The notes beneath the pieces were generated by a model. The model saw only the letters and a list, made by a program, of their open reading frames with translations. It did not search any database and was not told the DNA's origin. A DNA stretch of 40,761 nt, taken from an uncultured Roseovarius sp. (lineage in GTDB: Bacteria; Pseudomonadota; Alphaproteobacteria; Rhodobacterales; Rhodobacteraceae). Positions 17,129-24,994 of the stretch are shown here, piece by piece; positions within the stretch are counted from its first letter, which is position 1, and each line of letters starts with the position of its first letter. The translations under genes and the position numbers were made by a program. The stretch spans positions 1 to 40,761 of the forward strand of contig NZ_CAMYMD010000022.1 in assembly GCF_947259555.1 (NCBI RefSeq). Direction: 5' to 3'.

Positions 17129-17147
17129 TTTCAACAAAGCGTTGAAA
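17129..17147. promoter_or_regulatory. Candidate LysR operator in the xdhA-lysR divergent region
   Basis: TTTCAAC and GTTGAAA flank a five-base centre, forming a perfect 19-base inverted repeat. It lies 90 bases upstream of xdhA and 75 bases upstream of the LysR gene, the usual location of an LTTR recognition site, and contains T-N11-A options. Binding by the adjacent regulator is inferred. Confidence 0.55.
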
Positions 17148-17221
17148 ATGAGAAGGCTTCGCTGTTCACTGGAGCGACAGCGCGCAGCAGGCGGCCCGCC
17201 GCCCGACACAAGGAGCGAGCC

Positions 17222-18133
17222 ATGCAGTATATCGAAAGCCTGCGGGTCTTTACCCGCGTCGTTGAGTTGGGCAGCATCACCGCCGGCGGGCGCGACCTTC
17301 GATTGACCCCCGCCGTGGCGAGCAAACGGATCAAGGAACTGGAAAAGCGGCTCGGTGTGCGCCTCTTCAATCGCACAACGCGCTCATTGACCCCAACCGA
17401 GGTCGGGCGGCTGTTCTATGACGAGGCGCACAAAATTCTCGCTTCGGTCACGGATGCAGAGGCGACCGTCGCCAGCCTTTCAGCCAAACCGCGTGGCGTT
17501 ATTCGGGTAACCGCCCCGTTGGGCGTAGGGCGCCGCATCATCGCGCCGCTGGTGCCAGACTTCGTTGCCGCCTTCCCGGACGTGCAAGTGCAGATGCGCC
17601 TGTCGGACAGGACGGTGGACCTTTTGGGAGAGCGTATGGACGTGGCGTTTTTCATCGGCGTGCCGAAGGAATCGAACCTCAAGCTCCGAAAGATCGCCGA
17701 TTGCACCCGCATCCTGTGCGCCGCGCCGTCGTATCTTGACCGGCACGGCACGCCGCAAGAGCCGGATGATCTGCTGAGCGATGGGCACAATTGCCTTTTG
17801 TTGCGATATCCCCGCTCGCCCGAGTATTTCTGGGTGCTCAACACGGGTGACGGGCCCCGCAAGCTGGAGGTCTCAGGTCATTTTGATGCCGACGACTCGG
17901 ATGTTCTGACGGATTGGACGCTGGCCGGTCACGGCATTGCCAACAAGCCCAAATTCGATGTCGCCGCTCATCTCGCGGACGGGCGGCTCGTCGAAGTGTT
18001 GCCCGACACGCCGCCGCGACCTTCGCTGTTCGGCTGTCTCTACCCGCACCGCAAGCTGCAAGACCCAAAGATCCGAAAATTCGTCGCGTTCATGGCAGAG
18101 CACAGCCTGAAAAAGATCCGCGCGGCGCAGTGA
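17222..18133 (+). CDS. LysR-family transcriptional regulator
   Basis: The 303-residue regulator has an N-terminal winged HTH (residues 1-60: YIESLRVFTRVVELGSITAG, then LTPAVASKRIKELEKRLGVR and LFNRTTRSLTPTEVG). A periplasmic-binding-protein-like effector domain follows (about 90-295). The ATG at 17222, preceded by AAGGAG, gives the standard LTTR length; in-frame sequence back to 17096 covers the intergenic palindrome and is not expected to be translated. Divergent placement next to xdhA suggests that it controls the purine operon in response to a purine or urate-pathway ligand, which is context inference. The MQYIESLRVFTRV start and short linker place it in the large CrgA/DsdC-like LTTR branch. 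Confidence 0.92.
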   Translation: MQYIESLRVFTRVVELGSITAGGRDLRLTPAVASKRIKELEKRLGVRLFNRTTRSLTPTEVGRLFYDEAHKILASVTDAEATVASLSAKPRGVIRVTAPLGVGRRIIAPLVPDFVAAFPDVQVQMRLSDRTVDLLGERMDVAFFIGVPKESNLKLRKIADCTRILCAAPSYLDRHGTPQEPDDLLSDGHNCLLLRYPRSPEYFWVLNTGDGPRKLEVSGHFDADDSDVLTDWTLAGHGIANKPKFDVAAHLADGRLVEVLPDTPPRPSLFGCLYPHRKLQDPKIRKFVAFMAEHSLKKIRAAQ

Positions 18134-18187
18134 TTCCGGCGGCCGGCCTGCCCCTCGATAAGCGCACGTGCGCGTTGCGCGCCGCGA

Positions 18188-18328
18188 TCATTCCTGCACG
18201 TCTTCAGCCGTCTCGGACACCGCCTCGCCCGCAGTCTCGATGTCCTGTCCGGCTCCCTGCACTGTCTCGCAGGCGGCAAGGACACCCATGGCAAGCAAGG
18301 AGATAAGGGAAACTCTCTTACGTATCAT
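18188..18328 (-). CDS. Entericidin-like small lipoprotein
   Basis: The 46-residue protein has a lipoprotein signal (MIRKRVSLISLLAMGVLAAC) with Cys20 as the lipidation residue in the lipobox LAAC. An entericidin-type tail follows (ETVQGAGQDIETAGEAVSET, then AEDVQE). GGAGG seven bases upstream fixes the ATG at 18328; a longer frame to 18451 would run through the promoter below. EcnA/EcnB-family lipoproteins are stress-induced membrane proteins; bacteriolytic activity was reported for E. coli EcnB, but the role in alphaproteobacteria is not settled. The gene converges with the LysR gene (54-base gap) and diverges from the AI-2E-family gene. Confidence 0.88.
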   Translation of the reverse strand: MIRKRVSLISLLAMGVLAACETVQGAGQDIETAGEAVSETAEDVQE

Positions 18329-18359
18329 CGCGACCTCCGCTTTTATGTTCCGGAGAAAA

Positions 18360-18384
18360 AACGCGCGTGTGCGGTGCTGGTTCC
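18360..18384 (-). promoter_or_regulatory. EcfG (general stress sigma) promoter of the entericidin-like gene
   Basis: Read on the minus strand, GGAAC (18384-18380), a 16-base spacer and CGTT (18363-18360) match the alphaproteobacterial EcfG consensus exactly. The -10 ends 32 bases before the ATG, leaving a leader of roughly 24 bases that contains the GGAGG ribosome site. Confidence 0.8.
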
Positions 18385-18431
18385 CTGTCATCTTGAAAAT
18401 ACCAGTATCCTCACTCTTCAATCGCGTCAGC

Positions 18432-18456
18432 GGAACCAAACGCCGTGTCACGCGTT
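18432..18456 (+). promoter_or_regulatory. EcfG promoter of the AI-2E-family gene
   Basis: GGAAC (18432-18436), a 16-base spacer and CGTT (18453-18456) match the EcfG consensus exactly. The -10 ends only nine bases before the ATG at 18466, so initiation about seven bases downstream would make an almost leaderless transcript. Confidence 0.75.
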
Positions 18457-18465
18457 GGAAAGATC

Positions 18466-19515
18466 ATGTCTCAATCAAACAACACTGGTGACCCGGTCAT
18501 TCGCGTTGCGGTCACCGTGATCGCGCTCACACTGGGTTTTGCCACACTCCGTGCCGGCGCCGATATCTTCGCGCCCATGGTGCTCGCACTGGTGACCGGC
18601 GTCATGCTGGCCCCTGTCACTGTCTGGCTTGAGCGCGCAGGCCTGTCCACCGGCCTTGCATCAATGGCCGTGTTGGTCTTCGGGATAAGTATTCTGGCCA
18701 CCCTCGCCGCGCTCGCCGAGCCGGTGGTCTGGCGCATCGCCGAGGAATTGCCCCGAATTCAGTTGGAGTTGCGCGCCATAGTTGCCGAATTCCGCAACCT
18801 GATCCAAGGATTGGCGGAAATGAACCGCGAGATGGAGGAAGCGCTTGGGGCAGACCCCAGCCAATCCGAAAACCAGGCACAATCCAGCATGCCAGGCATC
18901 GAGAGCGCCCTTTTTCTGGCACCGGTCGTACTCGGTCAGGTCCTGATCTTCGGTGGGACGTTGTTCTTCTTCCTTCTCACGCGCAAGCGCATGTATGAGT
19001 GGCTGGCGTTGTGGATCGGCACGCCGGACGACACCCAGGTCATCCTGCGCCGGTTCACCAACGCCGAGCGGCTTGTGGCCCGGTATTTTCTCACCATTTC
19101 GACGATCAATGCCGGGTTGGGTGCCATCCTCGGTAGCGCGCTTGCCATCTTGGGCCTGCCCGGGCCCTTCATCTGGGGATGCGTCGCTGCCTTGTTGAAT
19201 TTCGTGCTCTATGTCGGGCCGATGGTCGTGGCCGCTGGTTTGCTTGTGGCCGGTTTACTCGCATTCGATGGCTTTCTGGTGCTGATGCCCCCCGCAATCT
19301 TTCTCGGGCTCAACATGCTGGAGGCGCAGTTCGTCACACCGGCCTTTGTCGGGCGGCACGTGTCGGTAAACCCGCTCTTAATATTTGTATCACTGGTGAT
19401 ATGGCTCTGGCTCTGGGGACCGATCGGGGGGATCATCGCAATCCCGATCCTTGTGATCGCTCTCGCAATGCTCGACGTTTTCGCCCAAGATGCCACCCGC
19501 AACAGCGTCCAGTAG
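18466..19515 (+). CDS. AI-2E family transporter-like membrane protein
   Basis: The 349-residue protein belongs to the PerM/AI-2E (YdiK/TqsA) family of about eight-segment membrane proteins. Paired N-terminal hydrophobic stretches lie at residues ~14-55, there is a charged helical region at ~85-135, and more segments are at ~145-170 and ~205-340. The family block includes LPGPFIWGCVAALLNFVLYVGPMV and PAIFLGLNMLEAQFVTPAFVGRHVSVNPLLIFVSLVIWLWLWGPIGGI. Family members have been linked to autoinducer or ion export; the substrate here is unknown. A GTG at 18445 lies inside the promoter, so the ATG at 18466 is chosen. The perfect EcfG promoter suggests general-stress induction. Confidence 0.9.
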   Translation: MSQSNNTGDPVIRVAVTVIALTLGFATLRAGADIFAPMVLALVTGVMLAPVTVWLERAGLSTGLASMAVLVFGISILATLAALAEPVVWRIAEELPRIQLELRAIVAEFRNLIQGLAEMNREMEEALGADPSQSENQAQSSMPGIESALFLAPVVLGQVLIFGGTLFFFLLTRKRMYEWLALWIGTPDDTQVILRRFTNAERLVARYFLTISTINAGLGAILGSALAILGLPGPFIWGCVAALLNFVLYVGPMVVAAGLLVAGLLAFDGFLVLMPPAIFLGLNMLEAQFVTPAFVGRHVSVNPLLIFVSLVIWLWLWGPIGGIIAIPILVIALAMLDVFAQDATRNSVQ

Positions 19516-19590
19516 GTCCGGACGAACAGCGATTGCGTCATTGCACCCTGCCTAGCGGTCAAGACCAAGTTCCCGACCCCAACCAAAAGA

Positions 19591-19616
19591 CGCCCCCGCC
19601 CAAGCAGGCGAGGGCG
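19591..19616 (-). terminator. Terminator-like hairpin downstream of the PLDc_N gene
   Basis: On the minus strand CGCCCTCGCC and GGCGGGGGCG form a ten-base stem with one G-T wobble and a six-base loop, followed by TCTTTTGG. It could end minus-strand transcripts from 19978. The gap 19516-19792 otherwise holds only the adjacent perfect hairpin at 19616-19642 and no gene. Confidence 0.45.
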
Positions 19617-19642
19617 CTGCGCCCTGGGACACAGGGCGCAGC
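19616..19642. repeat. Perfect 11-bp inverted repeat between convergent genes
   Basis: GCTGCGCCCTG (19616-19626) and CAGGGCGCAGC (19632-19642) are exact inverse complements around a five-base loop. There is no T-tract, so it may act as an mRNA 3'-end stabiliser or part of a bidirectional stop between the AI-2E and PLDc_N genes. Confidence 0.6.
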
Positions 19643-19792
19643 AGAGCACGTCGCACGTCATTGGGGACGGCAGGGACGGCTCTGCGCTGCCAGTGCTTGA
19701 CGCAACGGCAACACACCCCCAACGCCCTGACGCCCGCATTGTTCCCGCGCACCGCAGACGGCCACGCAAGCCCCAACCCATCGCTCACGGGC

Positions 19793-19978
19793 TTATACCC
19801 GTGCAGACCGGGGGCCAAACAACAGCCATAGGATGAACCCCAAGAGCGGGAGCAGCAGGACGAGCACGATCCAGAGCACCTTGTTGCCAGTCGATACGAC
19901 CGACCCGGCAATCGAAACGATTGCCCATATATCCAGGATCAAGAGAATGATCCCACCGATACCCGTCACCTCAAGCAT
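19793..19978 (-). CDS. Small PLDc_N domain membrane protein
   Basis: This 61-residue protein has two hydrophobic helices: residues 4-26 (VTGIGGIILLILDIWAIVSI) and 33-55 (KVLWIVLVLLLPLLGFILWL), ending GPRSARV. The DIWAIVSI segment, the N-K-V-LWIVLVLLLPLLGFILWLLFGPR pattern and the size match the PLDc_N (phospholipase D N-terminal-type) small proteins, which occur alone in many bacteria without a catalytic domain. A possible EcfG promoter lies 85 bases upstream. Function is unknown; an envelope stress role is plausible from the neighbours. Confidence 0.82.
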   Translation of the reverse strand: MLEVTGIGGIILLILDIWAIVSIAGSVVSTGNKVLWIVLVLLLPLLGFILWLLFGPRSARV

Positions 19979-20062
19979 GCCGTTTCCTTCGTCTTTTTGA
20001 AAAGATCAATATCGCGCGCGGCCGCGTCACACCGAGTGATGCCAAACGTACACCCGCGAGTT

Positions 20063-20088
20063 AACTGTAACCCCATGCAAAATGTTCC
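20063..20088 (-). promoter_or_regulatory. Possible EcfG-type promoter of the PLDc_N gene
   Basis: On the minus strand GGAAC (20088-20084), a 17-base spacer and AGTT (20066-20063) match the EcfG pattern except for the first -10 base. It lies 85 bases before the ATG at 19978. It is weaker than the two exact matches near 18.4 kb. Confidence 0.35.
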
Positions 20089-20207
20089 ATAAAAATATCG
20101 ACGAAATTTTGGCCTCAGATTGAAACCTTGACCGCAGCAATTGGTTGAAATTGACACGACGCGGCACTCGTGCAGCGTCAAATGAAACATTGAAAAGGAG
20201 TGCACTC

Positions 20208-21131
20208 ATGCAACGCATTCTCACCACCACCGCGATCATCGCTCTCGCCGCAGCTCCGGCATTCGCTCAGTCGGATGCGTCCGATGACACCCAAACCGGT
20301 GCCAAGCAATCCGCTGAGATGAGCCAGCAGAGCAACGGTTCAAACGCGCAGAGCGACGTGACCACCAACGTCAACGGTATGGACATCCGCGCCACAGACC
20401 TGATTGGCAAATCCGTTTACATCCGCAGTGAGGACGCATCGGACCTCGAGATTGCCGACAGCATCGGGGCCCCGGCCGATGGCTGGAACAACGTCGGCGA
20501 AATCGGCGATGTCGTACTGTCCAAAGACGGCGAAATCGACTCGGTTACGCTCAACGCAGGCGGCTTCCTCGGGGTTGGTGAAAAGCAGGTCAGCACCTCG
20601 ATGGATGAGTTGAAAATGGTGTCCGAAGAAGGCACGGACGGAGAGTATTTCGTCGTCTTCACCGGGGATCGCTCGGCGCTTGAAGAGCGGGATATGGTCG
20701 ACCGTGACGGCATGCGTGACGAAGGCTATAGTTTCTTCGCGGACAACGAACAAACCGAAGGGCGGACGACTCGCCCCGTCGAGAAGTTGACAAAAGAGGT
20801 TCAAGACGCCGATGCCCAACAAACAACGGGCATGATGAGCGACGACCAGCGCAATGCCGTGACCGCGGAAGAAATTGAAGGGGTCGCCGTGTATGATGCA
20901 TCGAATGCGCATGTCGGCGAAATCTCCAATGCCGTGCTGACCGACGATGGCCGTGTTTCTGACGTCGTGATTGATGTTGGCGGGTTCCTCGGCCTCGGTG
21001 AAAAACCGGTTGCCATCCCGTTCGACAAGATCGAGCTGCGCCGCGACAATGACGAAATGTCGGAGTCCCTGCGCGCCACGACCGAGCTCACGGTTGAGGA
21101 GTTCGAGAGCATGAAGGCATGGAAAGGCTGA
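20208..21131 (+). CDS. Exported protein with two PRC-barrel domains
   Basis: The 307-residue protein has a signal peptide (MQRILTTTAIIALAAAPAFA, cleavage after AFA) and a Ser/Gln/Asp-rich linker. Two PRC-barrel-like domains follow, about residues 52-150 (DLIGKSVYIRSEDASDLEIA, NNVGEIGDVVLSKDGEIDSV) and about 222-290 (EIEGVAVYDASNAHVGEISN, VVIDVGGFLGLGEKPVAI). The twin GGFLG(V/L)GEK motifs show internal duplication. AAAAGGAG eight bases upstream fixes the ATG at 20208; upstream frame to 20145 is not a signal peptide. PRC barrels often mediate protein or RNA contacts. The periplasmic, acidic form here is common in Rhizobiales and Rhodobacterales, but its role is not known. A clear terminator follows. 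Confidence 0.9.
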   Translation: MQRILTTTAIIALAAAPAFAQSDASDDTQTGAKQSAEMSQQSNGSNAQSDVTTNVNGMDIRATDLIGKSVYIRSEDASDLEIADSIGAPADGWNNVGEIGDVVLSKDGEIDSVTLNAGGFLGVGEKQVSTSMDELKMVSEEGTDGEYFVVFTGDRSALEERDMVDRDGMRDEGYSFFADNEQTEGRTTRPVEKLTKEVQDADAQQTTGMMSDDQRNAVTAEEIEGVAVYDASNAHVGEISNAVLTDDGRVSDVVIDVGGFLGLGEKPVAIPFDKIELRRDNDEMSESLRATTELTVEEFESMKAWKG

Positions 21132-21156
21132 ACACCCTTTCCGGCACCTGATCAAC

Positions 21157-21188
21157 GAGGCCGAGCGCATCCAGCTCGGCCTCTTTCT
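21157..21188 (+). terminator. Rho-independent terminator after the PRC-barrel gene
   Basis: GAGGCCGAGC (21157-21166) and GCTCGGCCTC (21174-21183) form a perfect ten-base stem with a seven-base loop, followed by TTTCT. It lies 25 bases after the stop codon. Confidence 0.85.
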
Positions 21189-21376
21189 GCGCAGCATGGG
21201 CACATACGCGTGGCGCAGAGTGTGAATATAAACTTCGATTTGCCTAATATTTATAACTCCGATTGGCCCCTGACAAATCTGTCTCACGGGGAAACCAGGA
21301 TCGGGATTTATTGAATATGTCACATTTTAAGCCTCACAAGACTGATCAAGAGGGGATGCTCTCGTAAAACGCAATT

Positions 21377-21415
21377 TTGAGCGGTTTCGGTTTTTACTTA
21401 GCTATGCTATATAAA
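21377..21415 (+). promoter_or_regulatory. AT-rich promoter-like stretch upstream of the ATP-grasp gene
   Basis: The 375-base gap 21189-21563 has no gene. Within it an AT-rich stretch contains TTTCGG (21385-21390), 17 bases, then TATATA (21408-21413), overlapping TATAAA (21410-21415). This is the best sigma70-like match before the ATP-grasp gene, but it would leave a leader of about 145 bases whose function is not apparent. Confidence 0.3.
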
Positions 21416-21563
21416 TATCCATGACATGATGCGATCATTTTTGCACGATCGGGCACCCTCGATCTCTGTGACAGCCGGTACGGCATGCCGCATCGCGTTC
21501 GCGAAAAATACGCATGGCGTCGCGCCCGCATCTCTTCCTTCACACTCCAATGAAAGGCCAACC

Positions 21564-22790
21564 ATGACCGAGAAGAACCCAGACAAAGGCTATGTGGCGA
21601 TCCTGGGTTGGTCGCTGAACGCGATCGACGCGATCGACCGTTTTGACCGCCGCTATGTGATCGTCGCGCCCTCCTGGGCCGAGGACTATGCACGGGCCAA
21701 TGACATCCCGTTCATCGCCTGGGATTTCGACCGCCTGAACGAACGCTCGCACGAGATCGCGCAAATCCTCAAGGACGAGGGCTGTGACGTGGCGATTCCG
21801 CTTTACGAGGAAACCGTGGAATGGGCGGGGGCGATCAACTCCGTGCTGCTCGACAATCCGCGCCTGCTCGGGCAATCCATGCTGTTCCGCGACAAATCGT
21901 TGATGAAGCGCCGCGCGCAGCTGGCGGGCATCCGCGTCGGCATTTTCGAGGAGGCCGACACCCATGCCGATGTGGTGCGGTTTCTCAAACGGGTGAACCA
22001 AACGCTGCTCAAACTGGACGGTGACCCCGACGACCCGATCCATTTCAAGGCCTTCGACAAGGCGGGGTGCCTTGGGCACCGCACCATCCGCACGGTCGAA
22101 GATGTCGATTCGATATCGAATGACGAGTTCCCGGCGCTTCTCGAAAGTCATCTCGACGGTTGGGAATTCGCGGTCGAGGCCTGGATCAAGGATGGCAAGA
22201 TCCAGTTTCTCAACATCTCGGAATATGTGACGCTTGGCTATTCGGTCTTTGTGCCCGCAACGCCGGAGCTCGAATCCTGGCGGCCCAAGATCGAGGAGGA
22301 GATCAACAAGCTGATCAAGGCCTTCGATATCGACTTCGGCTTTATCCACCCCGAGTATTTCGTGACCAGCGATGGCACGATGTATTTCGGCGAGGTCGCC
22401 TACCGCCCGCCGGGCTTCAACGCGCTGGAACTGATCGAGCGGGCCTATGGCTTCAACGGCTATCAGGGCATCGTGCTGGCGTTTGACCCCAAGACCACGC
22501 AGGACGAGCTTGACGCCTTCTTCCCGACCCCGGTCGAGGATGCCAAGGGCCATGCCGGCTGTTTCGGGGCCTACCCGCGGCGGCGTGTGGTCGAGCGGTT
22601 GGAAATCCCCGAAGAGACCGCCAGGAACCCCTATTTCGAGTTCCACGAACTGGCGCAGCCAATGGAGCAGAAGGTGACAAAGCGCACAGCCTTCGGTACG
22701 CATTGGGGGCTGGTCTATTTCTTCGGAGAGGACCCGCACCAGTTGCGCGACCTGCTCAAGGCACAGGAAGAGCTTGATTTTTATGTTTGA
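21564..22790 (+). CDS. ATP-grasp superfamily ligase-like enzyme
   Basis: The 408-residue protein opens with a Rossmann-like preATP-grasp region (KGYVAILGWSLNAIDAIDRF, then GCDVAIPLYEETVEWA). The ATP-binding part includes LGQSMLFRDKSLMKRRAQLA, a lysine strand LLKLDGDPDDPIHFKAFDKA, and the DGWEFAVEAWIKDGKIQFLN hinge and beta strands. The metal-binding end reads GTMYFGEVAYRPPGFNALEL with Glu277 and an RPPG loop. This architecture normally joins a carboxylate, via an acyl-phosphate, to an amine or thiol. No carbamoyl-phosphate, biotin or purK family signature fits, so the substrates are unknown. The ATG at 21564 is favoured by similarity to preATP-grasp starts; the frame back to 21426 is not convincing. 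It is followed after 21 bases by the Cys-His protein and is clearly in an operon with it. Confidence 0.85.
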   Translation: MTEKNPDKGYVAILGWSLNAIDAIDRFDRRYVIVAPSWAEDYARANDIPFIAWDFDRLNERSHEIAQILKDEGCDVAIPLYEETVEWAGAINSVLLDNPRLLGQSMLFRDKSLMKRRAQLAGIRVGIFEEADTHADVVRFLKRVNQTLLKLDGDPDDPIHFKAFDKAGCLGHRTIRTVEDVDSISNDEFPALLESHLDGWEFAVEAWIKDGKIQFLNISEYVTLGYSVFVPATPELESWRPKIEEEINKLIKAFDIDFGFIHPEYFVTSDGTMYFGEVAYRPPGFNALELIERAYGFNGYQGIVLAFDPKTTQDELDAFFPTPVEDAKGHAGCFGAYPRRRVVERLEIPEETARNPYFEFHELAQPMEQKVTKRTAFGTHWGLVYFFGEDPHQLRDLLKAQEELDFYV

Positions 22791-22811
22791 TCACACCGAG
22801 AGGTATCTCTG

Positions 22812-24833
22812 ATGGCGGGCACGGATCAGGGTGGCGAGGCGGATCGTCTCGCCGCCACGCTCGAAGGGCCGCTAACGCATCTGCAAGAGGCCCGGCCCTT
22901 CGCCAAGCCCCGCTTTCAGGCGCAGGTTCTGGACGTGGCCGGGCGCCTGCTGACCGTGCCCGGCGGGCTGGAGCGGCTGCACGCGCTGGCCCCGCGTATG
23001 GATGCGGCCGGGCTCTTTGCCGGGTCCGACTGGGATGCCCCGGCCAATCTGCTGCCGGGCCTTGTCGCGGGCACGCTTGAGCAGGGCGCGCCCACCTCGG
23101 TCGCCGCCGAGGCGGTGAGCCTGCTGCGCCTGCTTGCCGTGGCCAAGGGTGAGGCCGGCCACCCCCATATCCATGCCGCCGCCGCCCGGCGCTTTCTGAC
23201 CCAGGTTCTCGCGCTCAACATGCGGCGCTTCTTCGGCGCCACGGATGAGGCGGCCCGCGCGGCGGGCGCGCAGCAGGCCACCACCGACGCGCTGTTTCGA
23301 TATCTGGCCGAGCATGTCGGCTTTCAGGATGTGTTGGGCGAATTGGTCGACGAGATCTGGCGTATCCTGCGGCAACGGCCCATTCAGGTGGCCCACGCCA
23401 AGGACATGATCGCGCAGATCGCCATCACCCTCAGCGAGCGCGGCAGCGAGATCGGCGACCGGCGTCTCGGGGCCGACCGTCTGGTCTCGGCGCTGTTCGG
23501 CCCGACCTCCGCCTGCATGGGCGATCCCGGTCTCGACACCTATCACGAGCGGCTCGCCGTGATGGACGAAACCGATCTGCGCCACGAGGCGCAGGGGCTG
23601 GCGCGCGCCATGCACGATACCGGCCTCGTCTCGGACTATCACGCCGCCTTTCTCACATGGGTGCTGGAGACCGAGCATGATGGCATGGTCGCGGACACGC
23701 TTGGCCTCGGCACCACCGGGCGCGACTGCATGCAGCAGCACCGTGGCCTGATCCTGGAATTGATCCGCCGCGCGGTGCGGCCCGAGACCGCGCAGGCGCT
23801 TTACGGCATGTCGCTGATGCTCGACCGGGGCATCCTGCATCACGCCCCGATCGCCCCGGCCCTGCGCCGCCAACTGGAGCTTGCCCCCTGCCCCGCCGTG
23901 GCCGAGCGCCTGTCGATGGCCGGACTTTACGCAGCTGCGCCTGCTGACCTCCTGCTTGCTGGTTGCATTCAGGTTCTCGGCTTGCCTCTGGGCGTGGGAC
24001 AAGGCGCGAACCCGACCTGCCAATCGGCCCGTGCCATCGCGATGTGGGCGCAGAACGACCCCGACTACCTGCTGCATCTGGTGGCGCAGGCGGCACGCGT
24101 CGATACTGTGATGATGCATTTCGAGGGGCGCGCGATCAACGCCGCCGATCTGCCCGCGGGGCTGGCCCTCGGTGCGCCGCTCGATGCCGATCCCGTCTCG
24201 GTCGTGCTGGTGCCGCATCTCGACCGGATCTATGCCGAGATGGGCCGCCTCTGCGCCGACCGGAATGACGATCCGCATATCTGGATCAACCCGGAATTTC
24301 ACGGCTGGTGGGTGGGCCGCGCCTGTGCCGTGGCGGTCGATGTGCCGACCGGGGCGCTCGCGGGGATAGAAGATTTCATCGCCCGCTTTCACACCGCCTA
24401 TCATCCGGATTACAATGGCGGCGAACCGGTGATCCACCCGCAGCCCGCCGGGATCGCGGCCACCGACGCCACCGGTCGTTTTGTCGGCTGGCATGCCATC
24501 ACCATCCTGCGCGTGGCCCCCGACCGCGAGGGTGAAATGCGGGTCTATTTCTACAATCCCAACAACGATTCAGGCCAGGATTGGGGCGGCGGCGCCGTGG
24601 TCTCGACCCATGGATCGGGAGAACGCTTCGGCGAGGCCTCACTGCCATTCGAGACCTTCGCCTCGCGTCTTTATCTCTTTCACGAGGATGGGATGCGGCC
24701 CACCGCGCAATCCCGTCCATCTCTGGAGGTGCTCGAACGTGTGGCAGGCATCGCACGCGCGACATGGGCCGCAGGCCGACAAGAAATTACCGGTACTGCG
24801 ATTTCTCGCCTCGCGGCGACCCAGGTCAACTGA
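22812..24833 (+). CDS. Unknown protein with C-terminal papain/transglutaminase-like Cys-His motifs
   Basis: I do not recognise this 673-residue family by name. It has no signal peptide or membrane segment. Residues 1-390 are mostly alpha-helical and Ala/Leu-rich. The C-terminal part shows features of a papain-like fold: Cys403 at the start of a helix in GANPTCQSARAIAMWAQ, His561 in a strand in VGWHAITILRV, and an Asn/Asp cluster on the next strand (VYFYNPNNDSGQDWG, Asn582 to Asp586). That order (Cys, then His, then Asn/Asp) is the catalytic order of papain, C39 and transglutaminase-like enzymes. The ATG at 22812 has GAGAGG eight bases upstream and follows the ATP-grasp gene by 21 bases. A ligase paired with a peptidase or amidase suggests a make-and-trim system for an amide-linked product. 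This function is inferred. Confidence 0.7.
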   Translation: MAGTDQGGEADRLAATLEGPLTHLQEARPFAKPRFQAQVLDVAGRLLTVPGGLERLHALAPRMDAAGLFAGSDWDAPANLLPGLVAGTLEQGAPTSVAAEAVSLLRLLAVAKGEAGHPHIHAAAARRFLTQVLALNMRRFFGATDEAARAAGAQQATTDALFRYLAEHVGFQDVLGELVDEIWRILRQRPIQVAHAKDMIAQIAITLSERGSEIGDRRLGADRLVSALFGPTSACMGDPGLDTYHERLAVMDETDLRHEAQGLARAMHDTGLVSDYHAAFLTWVLETEHDGMVADTLGLGTTGRDCMQQHRGLILELIRRAVRPETAQALYGMSLMLDRGILHHAPIAPALRRQLELAPCPAVAERLSMAGLYAAAPADLLLAGCIQVLGLPLGVGQGANPTCQSARAIAMWAQNDPDYLLHLVAQAARVDTVMMHFEGRAINAADLPAGLALGAPLDADPVSVVLVPHLDRIYAEMGRLCADRNDDPHIWINPEFHGWWVGRACAVAVDVPTGALAGIEDFIARFHTAYHPDYNGGEPVIHPQPAGIAATDATGRFVGWHAITILRVAPDREGEMRVYFYNPNNDSGQDWGGGAVVSTHGSGERFGEASLPFETFASRLYLFHEDGMRPTAQSRPSLEVLERVAGIARATWAAGRQEITGTAISRLAATQVN

Positions 24834-24994
24834 CAGATTTTGGATCGCCCGCGCAGCACTGCCCCGGCGTCCAATCATCGCCGCGCGGACCAACCGTCTT
24901 ACCTTTGCCAAGATCGCGCAGGACATGGGCCGGACACGTCCCGCCCGCGCGCCGCGTTGGCAAGAGCGCATTTCATGCATTGTGGACAAAAACC

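Noticed and set aside
17040..17221. A purine or xanthine riboswitch before xdhA
   Set aside because: The xdhA leader is too short and shows no conserved aptamer core. The gap is explained by divergent promoters and an LTTR-like palindrome.
18162..18173. GCGCACGTGCGC palindrome between the LysR and entericidin-like genes
   Set aside because: It is short, has no loop or T-tract, and such GC palindromes are expected by chance in this composition.
21540..22739. A 399-codon minus-strand open frame
   Set aside because: It mirrors the ATP-grasp gene and shows no motif.
22872..24494. A 540-codon open frame on the minus strand
   Set aside because: It is antisense to the Cys-His protein gene, has shadow-type composition and no ribosome site, while the plus frame follows an operon start with GAGAGG.
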